A DNA stretch of 64,000 nt, taken from positions 124,001 through 188,000 of the forward strand of contig NZ_JACHOT010000003.1 of the NCBI RefSeq assembly GCF_014200015.1, written 5' to 3'. Under the pieces are notes generated by a model that was not told where the DNA came from, did no database searches, and saw only the letters and a program-made list of their open reading frames with translations. Positions 24,836 through 33,229 of the stretch are shown here, piece by piece; positions within the stretch are counted from its first letter, which is position 1, and every line of letters begins with the position of its first letter. Position numbers and translations under genes: made by a program. Source of the stretch: Aminobacter niigataensis. Lineage in GTDB: Bacteria; Pseudomonadota; Alphaproteobacteria; Rhizobiales; Rhizobiaceae.

Positions 24836-25567
24836 TCAGTCTTTACGCATCTTGGAGAGGAATTGAGCCACGCGCGGCAGCGCCATGCCCTTGTCGGAGA
24901 AGAACTCTTCGGTCGGCAGGTCGGCGATGAGCGTGCCCTTGTCGAGGAAGGCGATGCGCGAGGAGATGGAGCGCGCGAATTCAATCTCGTGGGTGACGAA
25001 CACCATCGTCGTGCCGCCCTTGGCGAGCTTGGCCAGGATCGACAGTACTTCTGACGTCATCTCGGGATCGAGCGCGCTGGTGACCTCGTCGAGCAGGAGG
25101 TAGCTCGGCTTCATCGCGAGCGCCCGGCAGATGCCGACGCGCTGGCGTTGGCCGCCGGACAGCTGCGAGGGATAGGCGTCGGCACGATCGGTCAGCCCGA
25201 CCGACTGCAACAGCTCGCGTGCTTCGGTCTCGGCCTGCTTGCGCGGCACCTTCAGCACCTCGACCGGCGCGAGTGCGATGTTCTGCACCGCGGTCATGTG
25301 CGGATAGAGATTGAACAGCTGGAACACCGTGCCCGAGCGCTTGCGAGCCTCGCTCAGCTCGCGCGGCTTCGAAACGTCGAATCCGTCGACCGTGATCTTG
25401 CCGGCGTCGATCTTTTCCAGCCCGTTGATGCAGCGGATCAGCGTCGACTTGCCCGAGCCGGACGAGCCGAGCACCGAAACGACCTCGCCCTGGCGGATTT
25501 CGAGGTCGACGCCGTCGAGCACAGTGGCGGCGCCAAAGGATTTGCGTAGGCCCGATACGCTGATCAT
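24836..25567 (-). CDS. Amino-acid-type ABC transporter ATP-binding protein
   Basis: 243-residue ATPase of the HisP/GlnQ class. Walker A GSSGSGKSTLIRCINGLE near residue 34, Q-loop FQLFNLYPHMTAVQN, signature [16 protein letters not shown], and Walker B YLLLDEVTSALDPE are intact. The C-terminus FFSDKGMALPRVAQFLSKM resembles polar amino-acid ATPases. Its start ATG shares one base with the stop of the upstream permease (TGATG), showing translational coupling. Confidence 0.92.
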   Translation of the reverse strand: MISVSGLRKSFGAATVLDGVDLEIRQGEVVSVLGSSGSGKSTLIRCINGLEKIDAGKITVDGFDVSKPRELSEARKRSGTVFQLFNLYPHMTAVQNIALAPVEVLKVPRKQAETEARELLQSVGLTDRADAYPSQLSGGQRQRVGICRALAMKPSYLLLDEVTSALDPEMTSEVLSILAKLAKGGTTMVFVTHEIEFARSISSRIAFLDKGTLIADLPTEEFFSDKGMALPRVAQFLSKMRKD

Positions 25568-26238
25568 CAGAGACCTCTCCATGCCGTGTGCGCCCTGAGC
25601 CGCTTTTCAAAACGGCCTCCGGCGTAGGCGACCAGCTTTGCGGTCAGGTAGTAGAGCGCGCCGACGGCGGTCCAGACGAGGAACGGCTTGAGCGTGCGCA
25701 GGTTGAGGATGTTGCCGACCTTGGTCAGGTCCATGACGCCGATCACCGAGATCAGCGAGGTGACCTGCAGCTGGTTGACCAGGAGGCCGGTGAGCGGGCC
25801 GATGGCAAAGGCCGCGGCCTGCGGTGCGATGACCCAGCGCAGGGTCTGCCAGCGGGTGAGGCCGAAGACACGCGCCGCCTCGATCTGGTCGCGGCCGACG
25901 GACTCGATGGCTGAAACCGCGATGACATAGATGAAGGCAGCACTATTGCCGGACAGCGTGATGACAGCGGCTTCGGTCGGTGTGACATTGATCTTGAAGA
26001 AGGCCGGCAGGCCGAAGAACACCAAAAACAGCTGCACCAGCACCGGCGAGTTCTTGAGCAGCTCGGCGACGAAGGTAACGATCTGCATCAGCACCGGCAC
26101 GCGGTAGAAGCGGATCACTGCCCAGGCCGTGCCGATGACGAGGCCGATCAGCGCGGTCGAGACGAACAATGCCAGCGAGACACCAAGGCCTTGCAACAGA
26201 AGGACTATGTCGAACGGCGTGAAGTCCCCGTAACGCAT
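25567..26238 (-). CDS. Amino-acid-type ABC transporter permease (second)
   Basis: HisMQ-type inner-membrane permease of 223 residues. Starts MRYGDFTPFDIVLLLQGLGVSLALFVS; five membrane segments are likely. The EAA loop reads EAARVFGLTRWQTLRWVIAPQAAAFAIGP. The start shares a base with the stop of the first permease and its stop with the ATPase start, so the three genes form a tightly coupled unit. Confidence 0.9.
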   Translation of the reverse strand: MRYGDFTPFDIVLLLQGLGVSLALFVSTALIGLVIGTAWAVIRFYRVPVLMQIVTFVAELLKNSPVLVQLFLVFFGLPAFFKINVTPTEAAVITLSGNSAAFIYVIAVSAIESVGRDQIEAARVFGLTRWQTLRWVIAPQAAAFAIGPLTGLLVNQLQVTSLISVIGVMDLTKVGNILNLRTLKPFLVWTAVGALYYLTAKLVAYAGGRFEKRLRAHTAWRGL

Positions 26239-26909
26239 CAGACCGCTCCCTCTTGCTGGTGGCGGTTGAGATGGCGGTGCAGCATGCCGATGAGGATCGA
26301 TACGGCATAGGTCAGCGCGGCGTAGGCGACGAGCAAGACGAAATAGACCTCGAACGGCCTGAACGTGTTCGATGCCACGATCTTGGCCGAGCCGGTCAAC
26401 TCGTTGAGCGTGATCGTCGACAGGATCGACGAGGTCAGGATCAGGTTGATGAACACCGATCCGAGCGGCCGGATCGAGGCGCGCAGGGCAATCGGCAGGA
26501 TGATCTTGCGGAAGATTGTACTCTTCCTCAGCCCACTGACCTGCGCTGCCTCGATGACGCCCGGGTCGATTGCCAGGATGCCCGAGCGGATGACATCGGA
26601 AGTGAAGGCGCCGCCGGCGATAGAAAGCGCAACGACGCCGGTGGTGAAGGCGTCGATGTAGATGCCGATCTCCGGCAGGCCGAAATAGAAGAAGAACAGC
26701 TGCACGATGAAGGGGATATTGCGGAAGATATCGACATAGATCGCAGCGACCCTGTTGAGCAGCGGCGAGGCCGATGTCCGCATCGCACCGACGGCAAGGC
26801 CGAGCACAAGGGAACCGATCACGGCAAGCGTACAGGCCTGCAGCGTCAGCCACGCCCCTTCCAGCAGGAAGGGGATGTGCTTGGCGAGGATCGACAGGTC
26901 GAACTTCAA
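26238..26909 (-). CDS. Amino-acid-type ABC transporter permease (first)
   Basis: HisMQ-type permease, 223 residues from the TTG at 26909 (M/LKFDLSILAKHIPFLLEGAWLTLQ). The EAA loop is EAAQVSGLRKSTIFRKIILPIALRASIRP. The frame is open further up to a TTG at 26960, but that would place the operator palindrome (26928-26945) and the predicted transcription start inside the gene. The later TTG, with a purine-rich GGGAACGAG upstream, is therefore preferred; it also gives the same length as the second permease. It is the first gene of the operon. Confidence 0.85.
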   Translation of the reverse strand: MKFDLSILAKHIPFLLEGAWLTLQACTLAVIGSLVLGLAVGAMRTSASPLLNRVAAIYVDIFRNIPFIVQLFFFYFGLPEIGIYIDAFTTGVVALSIAGGAFTSDVIRSGILAIDPGVIEAAQVSGLRKSTIFRKIILPIALRASIRPLGSVFINLILTSSILSTITLNELTGSAKIVASNTFRPFEVYFVLLVAYAALTYAVSILIGMLHRHLNRHQQEGAV

Positions 26910-26927
26910 GCGGGGCTCGTTCCCAAG

Positions 26928-26945
26928 AGTGAAACCGGTTTCACT
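26928..26945. promoter_or_regulatory. LacI-type operator palindrome
   Basis: AGTGAAACCGGTTTCACT is a perfect 18-base palindrome centred on CG, the layout of LacI/GalR-family operators. It overlaps the -10 and the expected start site of the ABC/glycosylasparaginase promoter, so a bound repressor would block transcription. The LacI gene at 22041-23039 is the obvious candidate. Confidence 0.75.
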
Positions 26946-26971
26946 TTGCAAAACGACCAACCCGATGTCAA
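26943..26971 (-). promoter_or_regulatory. Promoter of the ABC/glycosylasparaginase operon
   Basis: TTGACA at 26971-26966, 17-base spacer, weak -10 CAAAGT at 26948-26943, overlapping the operator. The predicted start lies inside the palindrome, about 30 bases before the chosen TTG start codon. Confidence 0.5.
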
Positions 26972-27073
26972 CGCCCGGGCGATCTGCAAATCTGCTTTTT
27001 CACACGATGAGCGAAGGGTCGCGCGGCACCTGAACTGTGCGCTGATGCCGCGTTCGCAGCCTAGAAAGCGACA

Positions 27074-27094
27074 GCCGCCGGGCGAACCGGCGGC
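27074..27094 (-). terminator. GC hairpin after the alanine-rich secreted protein gene
   Basis: GCCGCCGG and CCGGCGGC form an 8-pair stem with a GCGAA-type 5-base loop, 40 bases after the stop at 27134. Only a weak T stretch (CTTTCT) follows on the minus strand, so termination may be partial. Confidence 0.45.
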
Positions 27095-27133
27095 GGCTGG
27101 ACGCTTATGACCGGCAGTACCTGGGGAACCGCT

Positions 27134-28255
27134 TCAGTTAGCCGGCACCAGGACAGGCTCCGGAGCCGGCTCGACCACTATCACCGGCTCAAGCTCGGGC
27201 TCTGGCGCCGCAGCCGCAGTCTCTGTCGGCAGCGTAGCCTTGATCTCATCGATCTTGCCGTAAGCCTCGCCGACGCCGAGAACATCCTTGGCCCAATCCA
27301 TCACGTCGTCGTTCAGATAGTCGTCGCCATATTCGGCAACGCGGTTGGGATTGGCTGCCGCCAGCAGGGCTTCCCTCAGATCCGCTTCCGTCGTCCCTTC
27401 GGCCGCCGCATCAGCGGTAGCCTGGGCATCGTCTGCGGCCTGATCGGCGGCTGCCAGGTCATCGGCAGCGGCGATTGCATCGGCCAAGGCCTGCTTCTCG
27501 GCATTGAACGCGTCGAGCTCCGACGGATCGGCCGGGAGCTCCAGACCGTTCAACTCATCAAGGCGCGCCTGCAGCGCATCCGTCGTCGGATCGGCGATCG
27601 GAGCACTGCCGTCAAATGGCTCGATGGCAGCGATGGCCGCGTCGAAGGCAGTCTGCGCCAGTGCTGCCTTTTCGGCCGCAGCGGCAAGCGCCTCCGCTGC
27701 CAGATCCGCCTTGGCGGAATTGAGCACATACTCCCTGACGAGAGCCATGCGCGGCGACTGCGAATTCAGATAGGCGTGGTAATTCCGCTTGAGGGAATTG
27801 AGGCCGGCCAGGCGGGCATTCAGGTTCTTTTCCTTGACCGGCTTCACCGCCGGAACCTCCACGGAAGCCGGCAGGACTTTGGCCACAGACTTCGGCTTCT
27901 GATTTGCCTTGGCATTCTTCGGCGTCGTGCGCTTTGCGCCGGTGGCGGCCGCCTTCTTGGTCTGCCCACCGCCGAACAACGATTTCATCAGCCCACCTGC
28001 GGAAGCAGTCTGGACACTGCCGCCCGATCTGGTCTTGCCGGCTGCGGACGCCGACTTGCCATTGGACGAGCCACCGCCCTTGCCACCGCTGTTGCCCCGA
28101 TCGTTGCCACCTCCGTTACCGCCACCATTCTCGCTCTTGGCATAGGCTGAGGTCTTGGCGATGCCAACGCCGGCCCCAAGGTCGAGCTTGACCGGCAAAG
28201 CGCTGATCGCGAGCGCAGAGGCCGCGCTGACAAGAAGCTTCCTGCTGTATTTCAC
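27134..28255 (-). CDS. Hypothetical secreted Gly/Asn- and Ala-rich protein
   Basis: I do not recognise a named family. From the GTG at 28255 the product has 373 residues: an N-terminal signal-like stretch (MKYSRKLLVSAASALAISALPV), a low-complexity segment of Gly, Asn and Ser (about residues 35-65), then a basic Lys/Pro region. A long alanine-rich helical part follows (about 165-310, ADLAAEALAAAAEKAALAQT, AIAAADDLAAADQAADDAQA), probably coiled coil. The C-terminal tail is Pro/Glu/Val rich. Conserved-looking text is NSLKRNYHAYLNSQSPRMALVREYV. GGGAGAAAAT lies upstream of the GTG; an in-frame start further up would precede the signal peptide by 85 residues. An envelope or surface role is inferred from composition only. 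Confidence 0.7.
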   Translation of the reverse strand: MKYSRKLLVSAASALAISALPVKLDLGAGVGIAKTSAYAKSENGGGNGGGNDRGNSGGKGGGSSNGKSASAAGKTRSGGSVQTASAGGLMKSLFGGGQTKKAAATGAKRTTPKNAKANQKPKSVAKVLPASVEVPAVKPVKEKNLNARLAGLNSLKRNYHAYLNSQSPRMALVREYVLNSAKADLAAEALAAAAEKAALAQTAFDAAIAAIEPFDGSAPIADPTTDALQARLDELNGLELPADPSELDAFNAEKQALADAIAAADDLAAADQAADDAQATADAAAEGTTEADLREALLAAANPNRVAEYGDDYLNDDVMDWAKDVLGVGEAYGKIDEIKATLPTETAAAAPEPELEPVIVVEPAPEPVLVPAN

Positions 28256-28604
28256 CGGATTTTCTCCCTCTCTCGGTGCAAAGATCGAATCAAGCCCACG
28301 CCACATTAGGTTCCGGCCATATGCCCGCCAGCCACTATGTGTTGCAGCGTGAAACGCTTTGTGGCGCGATTGCCCGGCGCTCCGCACGCCGCCACATGGT
28401 GTGGCGGCATGCATTGGCGACCGCCATGGCCACACGCCGTGGCACGCGCCAAATTCTTCTGCTCCGATGTGTAGAAAAACCACATGGCCTGCCCCACGGC
28501 TGCGGGACATTAGGACATGCTGACATTTCAGGAATTATTGCCGAGATCGTTAAAATGCCAACGATCTCGATACATGTCGCGAAGCCACCGCGGCTCCGCC
28601 AGCC
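28256..28604. other. Intergenic region with strong hairpins
   Basis: About 350 bases without a convincing gene, downstream of the diguanylate cyclase and upstream of the alanine-rich protein. GCCGCCACA-TGG-TGTGGCGGC (28388-28408) is a perfect 9-pair hairpin with a 3-base loop. A weaker GCCAC/GTGGC pair follows at about 28429-28443, and several further CCACATGG-like words are scattered around. No T-run follows the main hairpin on either strand. A small RNA, protein-binding sites or a repeat element are all possible. Confidence 0.5.
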
Positions 28605-29411
28605 TCAGGCATTGAGGCTGGGCTTGCCGCCGTCTTCCGACATGTCGGCGAATTCGATGCGGTTGCGGCCGCGCGCCTTGGCCTCGCTGAGGCGGTCGTC
28701 GGCATGGCGGAACATATCGTCGAACTCGACCTGGTCTTCGAACAGCACGGCACCGACGCTGACCGACAGAGGCAGTTGCCGAGCACCCGGCTCGAGCACC
28801 GTGTCGGAGACAGTGCCGCGGATACGCTCGGCGACGCGCTCGGCGTTCTCGCGGCTGGTACCGGGCAGGAAGATGCCGAATTCCTCGCCGCCGATGCGAC
28901 CGACCAGATCGCCCGCGCGCACCGAGGCCTTGATCGTTCCGGCGACGCTCTTCAGCACCTCGTCGCCCCAGGCATGGCCGAACTTGGCGTTGATGGCGCG
29001 GAAATCATCGATCTCGACGACCAGCAGAGCACCCTGACGGCGACCGCCTGATGCCGAGCTGCCGCGGAAAGCATCGATCAGATTGGCGAAGACGCCGCTG
29101 TTGAGGCAAGAGGTGAGCGCGTCGGTCGACGACAGCCGGCTGACCTCGGATTTCAGCGCGCCGAACTTGCGCCGTTCATTGGCAACGATGGTGAGCAGCG
29201 GTGCAGCGACCAGACCGGCAACGACACCGGCGCCAATCACGCCGCGCCAGAATACCTGGTCGCCCTGGCCCTGAAACAGGATTGCCGCGGCCCCTGCCGC
29301 AACAGCCACGCAAGCGGCCGTGCCGAGCAGCGCATAGCGGGCGACCGGCGCCCAGCTTCGACCCGCATTCCCTGCACCAGAATTGTCCACGCCAGATCCC
29401 TCCGCTCTCAT
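28605..29411 (-). CDS. GGDEF-domain diguanylate cyclase, membrane-anchored
   Basis: Makes cyclic di-GMP from two GTP. Two membrane segments are visible near residues 22-75 (ARYALLGTAACVAVAAGAAAILF and GVIGAGVVAGLVAAPLLTIV), then a GGDEF domain (residues about 95-260) starting LSSTDALTSCLNSGVF. The active-site motif is GRIGGEEF, with EIDDFRAINAKFGHAWGDEV before it. No RxxD inhibitory site is evident five residues before the GGEEF motif. The start is uncertain: ATG 29411 (MRAEGSG) lacks a good ribosome site, and ATG 29441 (MFHSQRV) has GGAGGG but too close. No EAL or HAMP domain. It lies near a type I secretion system with LapG-like proteases, but an operon link is not shown. Confidence 0.88.
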   Translation of the reverse strand: MRAEGSGVDNSGAGNAGRSWAPVARYALLGTAACVAVAAGAAAILFQGQGDQVFWRGVIGAGVVAGLVAAPLLTIVANERRKFGALKSEVSRLSSTDALTSCLNSGVFANLIDAFRGSSASGGRRQGALLVVEIDDFRAINAKFGHAWGDEVLKSVAGTIKASVRAGDLVGRIGGEEFGIFLPGTSRENAERVAERIRGTVSDTVLEPGARQLPLSVSVGAVLFEDQVEFDDMFRHADDRLSEAKARGRNRIEFADMSEDGGKPSLNA

Positions 29412-29546
29412 GTCGAATCGATCTACCCGTTGAGAATGAAACATTCCCTCCGTGAATACGAACAATTTGACGGATTTGCCGGAAAGTAGCCGAAGCTGGC
29501 GCTTTTGAACAGGCCCAAGCCATTTTGCGGCGTCGATTTGTGCCGA

Positions 29547-30257
29547 TCAATCCGGCGGGCCGAACACCCCCATGCCGGCCTTCCGCGCTACCTCTTCGGC
29601 CTTTTCATAGCCACCACCGGGCAGCGCATGCGCCCAGCCATTGGAAACGAGCCATGCGCCGACATCCTGCTTGCCGATCCTGCAGGCGGCCGCCACCGGT
29701 TGCCGTTCGGCCGGCGGAAACACCTGGCACAGAGGTGCGCGGCCGCGAAGCCAGTATCTGAAGGCGAGCATGGCGCGCTCGCCGCAACGCCAGGCAACCC
29801 CCTCGAACCGGCAGGTCTGGCCAGGGTCGATCGCCTCGGCGCCGGCAACAAATATGACGTAGCCCATCGCCTCGAATGAGGCCGAGGATGTCACCACGGG
29901 ACGATACAGCAGCGTGCCCTCCCAGTCGTCAGGCCCGACCCGCTTCGGCGGCGGGGCAAGCCCGAGATCCCCGAGAGGTGGCCTGGCCTCGATACGCTCC
30001 AATTGAAGCCTGGCGACTTCGGGAGGCGCGACAATGTCGGGTGCGATCGATCGGGCCGGGCTCGGCGGCACCTCGGCGACGGCTATTCCAGCGCCCTGAT
30101 GTCGAGGCGACGGCAACGACAGCGTTTCGGCCGGCACGCTTTCAAGTACCGGCGGCGGCGGCAGATGTACGCTTTTCGCCGCCATGATCGTCAGTGCGAC
30201 AGCGCTGATGGCCATCGCCGCTCCGGCGTGAACCAGCATCCTTCGCGCCATTGTCAT
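29547..30257 (-). CDS. Thermonuclease (SNase-like) family protein, probably degenerate
   Basis: About 236 residues: an N-terminal membrane anchor or signal (MLVHAGAAMAISAVALTIMAA), a proline-rich linker to about residue 100, and a C-terminal SNase-like fold. There QTCRFEGVAWRCGERAMLAF and AACRIGKQDVGAWLVSNGWAHA match the 3' half of the rhizobial thermonuclease family. The catalytic-loop DAPE-type motif is replaced by EAIDPG, lacking the usual Glu, so nuclease activity is doubtful. ATG at 30257 has GAGGG about 8 bases upstream. It probably acts in the periplasm or at the membrane; function unknown. Confidence 0.7.
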   Translation of the reverse strand: MTMARRMLVHAGAAMAISAVALTIMAAKSVHLPPPPVLESVPAETLSLPSPRHQGAGIAVAEVPPSPARSIAPDIVAPPEVARLQLERIEARPPLGDLGLAPPPKRVGPDDWEGTLLYRPVVTSSASFEAMGYVIFVAGAEAIDPGQTCRFEGVAWRCGERAMLAFRYWLRGRAPLCQVFPPAERQPVAAACRIGKQDVGAWLVSNGWAHALPGGGYEKAEEVARKAGMGVFGPPD

Positions 30258-30514
30258 AAGACCGGCCCTCGCCCGCACCGGACCGGCAAGGATTCAAATC
30301 TGCTAAGTGCCATCGTTAGGCCGCTCGCACTCCTCCGCTCGAGGTCAACAAGGCCATGGATCGTGCGGCTGCGCCAGCCCCCGACAAATCGAAGTAGAAA
30401 ATTCGCGTAAAATTCGATGCAAAGTGCAACTATAAGATTATCTTCTGATTACCTGCGTTCCTTTCCGATAATTTGAGACGATGTTGCTAGCTTTCACCAA
30501 AATAGGTGGGCGAC

Positions 30515-31447
30515 ATGAAAGCAACACTAGCTAACGCTTCGAAGTTCGGATTGAATATCCTTGCGGCAACAGCATTTCTTGCCGCGGCACTGCACGGCGC
30601 CCATGCCAGCCAGGATTCCGATGCCGGTGCTTCCGCCGCCAATCAACCACACGCCACACGGCTTCTCGGCGGCCTGATGCTGCCGGAACCAACTGCGGCC
30701 GCGGTTGCAAACAAGCCTTTCCAGTTCGGCCAGGACTTCGACGGCTACGGCCTGGCCGTGCGCACCGCTTCGCAGGCAGACGTCACTCCCGAGGGCATCG
30801 ACCCGATCAAGACGGCTGCCATCGTGCCCGGCGTGTTCGGCTCGGTCGCCATTCCGATGCGCAACTTTCCCGTCGCCGGCCGCTGGGCCAAGGTCTACAG
30901 CAAGATAGGCGACTGTGCCGACGCGACCAACTGCGGCAAGCGCGGTGCCGCATTCGCGGCCGTCGCAACTGGCGCCCGCGACAAGAAGTTCATGGACAAG
31001 CTTGCCAGCGTCAACCGCGCCGTCAACACGATGATCACCTACCGCAAGGACGACGCGGTCTACGGCAACCTCGATTATTGGGCGAAGCCGGCGGAAATAC
31101 TGTCGCGTGGCGTCGGCGACTGCGAAGACTACGTCATTCTCAAGATGGCGGCGCTGATCGAAGCCGGCGTTCCGGCGCGCAGCATGTCGCTGGTTGTACT
31201 TCAGGACACCGGCCGGGGGGTGTTTCACGCAGTCCTGTCGGTTGCCACCCAAAGTGGAAACTTCATCCTCGACAATCTGAGCAACACGGTGGCCAGCGAC
31301 GGCGCCTACAGGAGCTATGTTCCGCTCTATTCGTTCAGCACCGACCGCGCCTGGATCCACGGCGCGCGGCCTGGATCGGCGCAGATCGCTTCTGCAGGCG
31401 GCAATTTCGCAGCAATTGCTCCCGGAGAGGGGCCCCAGCCGCAATAG
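30515..31447 (+). CDS. LapG-like transglutaminase-like cysteine protease (BTLCP, DUF920)
   Basis: Periplasmic cysteine protease of the bacterial transglutaminase-like family, 310 residues. The signal peptide is MKATLANASKFGLNILAATAFLAAALHGAHA. The catalytic triad is readable: Cys203 in GDCEDY, His238 in GVFHAVL and Asp253 in FILDNLS. LapG of Pseudomonas, the best-known member, cleaves a large surface adhesin exported by a type I system. The N-terminal 110 residues are longer than in the second copy (37501-38073). ATG at 30515 has AGGTGG 5 bases upstream. The gene precedes the TolC-ABC-HlyD operon by 305 bases on the same strand. Confidence 0.88.
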   Translation: MKATLANASKFGLNILAATAFLAAALHGAHASQDSDAGASAANQPHATRLLGGLMLPEPTAAAVANKPFQFGQDFDGYGLAVRTASQADVTPEGIDPIKTAAIVPGVFGSVAIPMRNFPVAGRWAKVYSKIGDCADATNCGKRGAAFAAVATGARDKKFMDKLASVNRAVNTMITYRKDDAVYGNLDYWAKPAEILSRGVGDCEDYVILKMAALIEAGVPARSMSLVVLQDTGRGVFHAVLSVATQSGNFILDNLSNTVASDGAYRSYVPLYSFSTDRAWIHGARPGSAQIASAGGNFAAIAPGEGPQPQ

Positions 31448-31752
31448 GCGCAGGCGCTAGAATCGCTTGGCCGATTCCAGCAATTGCCGGTTGACCCCCA
31501 AACCGCCAGCCGCCCCACCCGCGGCAGCCCTGTACACAACCCCGGCGTTTATTACGAAATTCCGATTTAGCAACTGGATATGTAGTATTTTTGCACCAGT
31601 GCTTTCACCAAATAGCATAAATCCTCATGATTCAGCATATGGACAATCAAATTGCTGTCGATTTTCATGCGCTGCTGGATAATTGCTCACGGCGGGTACG
31701 TATAGGGATCCTGGCTGTGACGAATGTCGGGATGGAGTGGGGGAGAGTTTAG
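31448..31752. other. Intergenic region upstream of the type I secretion operon
   Basis: About 305 bases, markedly AT-richer than its neighbours between 31540 and 31690, without a plausible gene. It probably carries the promoter of the secretion operon. I could not fix a promoter, terminator or operator in it with confidence. Confidence 0.5.
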
Positions 31753-33198
31753 ATGCAGTTGAATTTTGGGCGCTTTGCGCAGCGGCTGGCGGTTTTGTTG
31801 GCAGCGACCATGCTATCGGGCAATGGCGCGAACGCGCTGTCGCTGAAGGAAGCGATGGCGGTGGCGGTCGAATCCAACCCCGAGATCGGCCAGGCCGTCG
31901 AGAACCGCGAAGCGATCGAATTCGAACTGCGCCAGGCGAAGGGCCTCTATCTCCCCAGCGTCGACCTGGAAGCCTCGACCGGCGTGCGCCGACTCGACAA
32001 CCCGTCGCGGCGCGCCCTGTCGATCGAAGACGATGCGCTCTATCCGTCGGAAGCCGGCGTCGTCGTCACCCAGAAGCTGTTCGACAACGGCGCACGCCGC
32101 GCCGAACTGACCCGCCAGGCATCGCGCGTCGACGGCGCATCCTTCCGCGTTCTCGAGCGTTCGGAATTCATTGGCCTTTCGGTCGTCCAGGATTACCTCG
32201 AATACGTACTGCAGGCCCAGATCGTGGGCGAGGCCAAGCGCAATCTCGGCTTCCACCAGTCGATCCTCGGCGACATCCGCGAGGGTATCCAGGGCGGTGC
32301 GCTGACCGACGCCGACCGCCAGCAGGCCGAAGAACGCCTGTTCGCCGCCAAGGCGCGCGTGCAGGAAGCGTCCGAGGAACTGGAAGCGGCCAAGATCCGT
32401 TTCTTCAAGACCGTGGGCAAGCCGCTGGTCAGCCCGTCCAAGCCCGGTTCGGTGGCCAAGGCCCTGCCGCGTTCGCTCGATGATGCCATCGGCCTCGCCC
32501 GCCGCAACAATCCGCGCATCCACATGGCCAGCAGCGACATCGACGCCGCAGCTTCGCTGGTCGACGCAGCACGCGCCAAATACGGCCCCGAGGTGGTAGC
32601 GGAAGGCCGCGCCCGCGTCGGCAACGACATCGACGGCTCCGCCGACGAGACCAACGACCTGCAGGCCCGCCTGGTGTTGCGCTGGAACCTCTATCGCGGC
32701 GGCATCGACAAGGCCAACGAGCAGGAACAGATCCGCCGCGTCAGCGAGCAGCGCCTTGCCATGCATCAGGTGCAGCGCGAGATCGAAGAAGCCGTGCGCA
32801 TTTCCTGGGATCGCCGCTTCCGCCAGGCCGACCTCGCCAAGACGCTGCGCCAGCAGGCCGTCGCCAATGACAGGCTGGTGACCTCGTATCGCGAGCAGTT
32901 CAAGGTCGGCCAGCGTTCGCTTCTCGACGTGCTCGACGCGCAGAACACGCGCTTCAACACCGAGACCCTTGCAAATACCGCATCATTCGCGTCGTTGTTC
33001 GCCGAATATCGGCTGCTCGCAGCGACTGGCCAGTTGCTGAAGACCATGAACATCGCACCGGCGAAGCAGGCTGCCGCCTACGCCCGCACCGAGTTCAACG
33101 TGCCGGCGACCGCCGACACCGAGACCTACGCACGGACGCCTTCGGAACAGGTCAACGACATGCCATTCGACCTGCTCGCCCCGGTCAGAAAGAAGTAG
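31753..33198 (+). CDS. TolC-family outer membrane protein of a type I secretion system
   Basis: Outer-membrane export channel of 481 residues. It has a signal peptide (MQLNFGRFAQRLAVLLAATMLSGNGANA), then two outer-membrane efflux repeats. The first is around residues 30-210 (LSLKEAMAVAVESNPEIGQAVENRE) and the second from about 240 (LDDAIGLARRNNPRIHMASSDIDAA). The closing text VGQRSLLDVLDAQNTRFNTE is classical for TolC/AggA-type proteins. It forms the tunnel for the ABC exporter and HlyD adaptor that follow 31 bases downstream. Confidence 0.92.
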   Translation: MQLNFGRFAQRLAVLLAATMLSGNGANALSLKEAMAVAVESNPEIGQAVENREAIEFELRQAKGLYLPSVDLEASTGVRRLDNPSRRALSIEDDALYPSEAGVVVTQKLFDNGARRAELTRQASRVDGASFRVLERSEFIGLSVVQDYLEYVLQAQIVGEAKRNLGFHQSILGDIREGIQGGALTDADRQQAEERLFAAKARVQEASEELEAAKIRFFKTVGKPLVSPSKPGSVAKALPRSLDDAIGLARRNNPRIHMASSDIDAAASLVDAARAKYGPEVVAEGRARVGNDIDGSADETNDLQARLVLRWNLYRGGIDKANEQEQIRRVSEQRLAMHQVQREIEEAVRISWDRRFRQADLAKTLRQQAVANDRLVTSYREQFKVGQRSLLDVLDAQNTRFNTETLANTASFASLFAEYRLLAATGQLLKTMNIAPAKQAAAYARTEFNVPATADTETYARTPSEQVNDMPFDLLAPVRKK

Positions 33199-33229
33199 GG
33201 TGTCTGCCTGACGGCAGGCCCCGTCCGTC

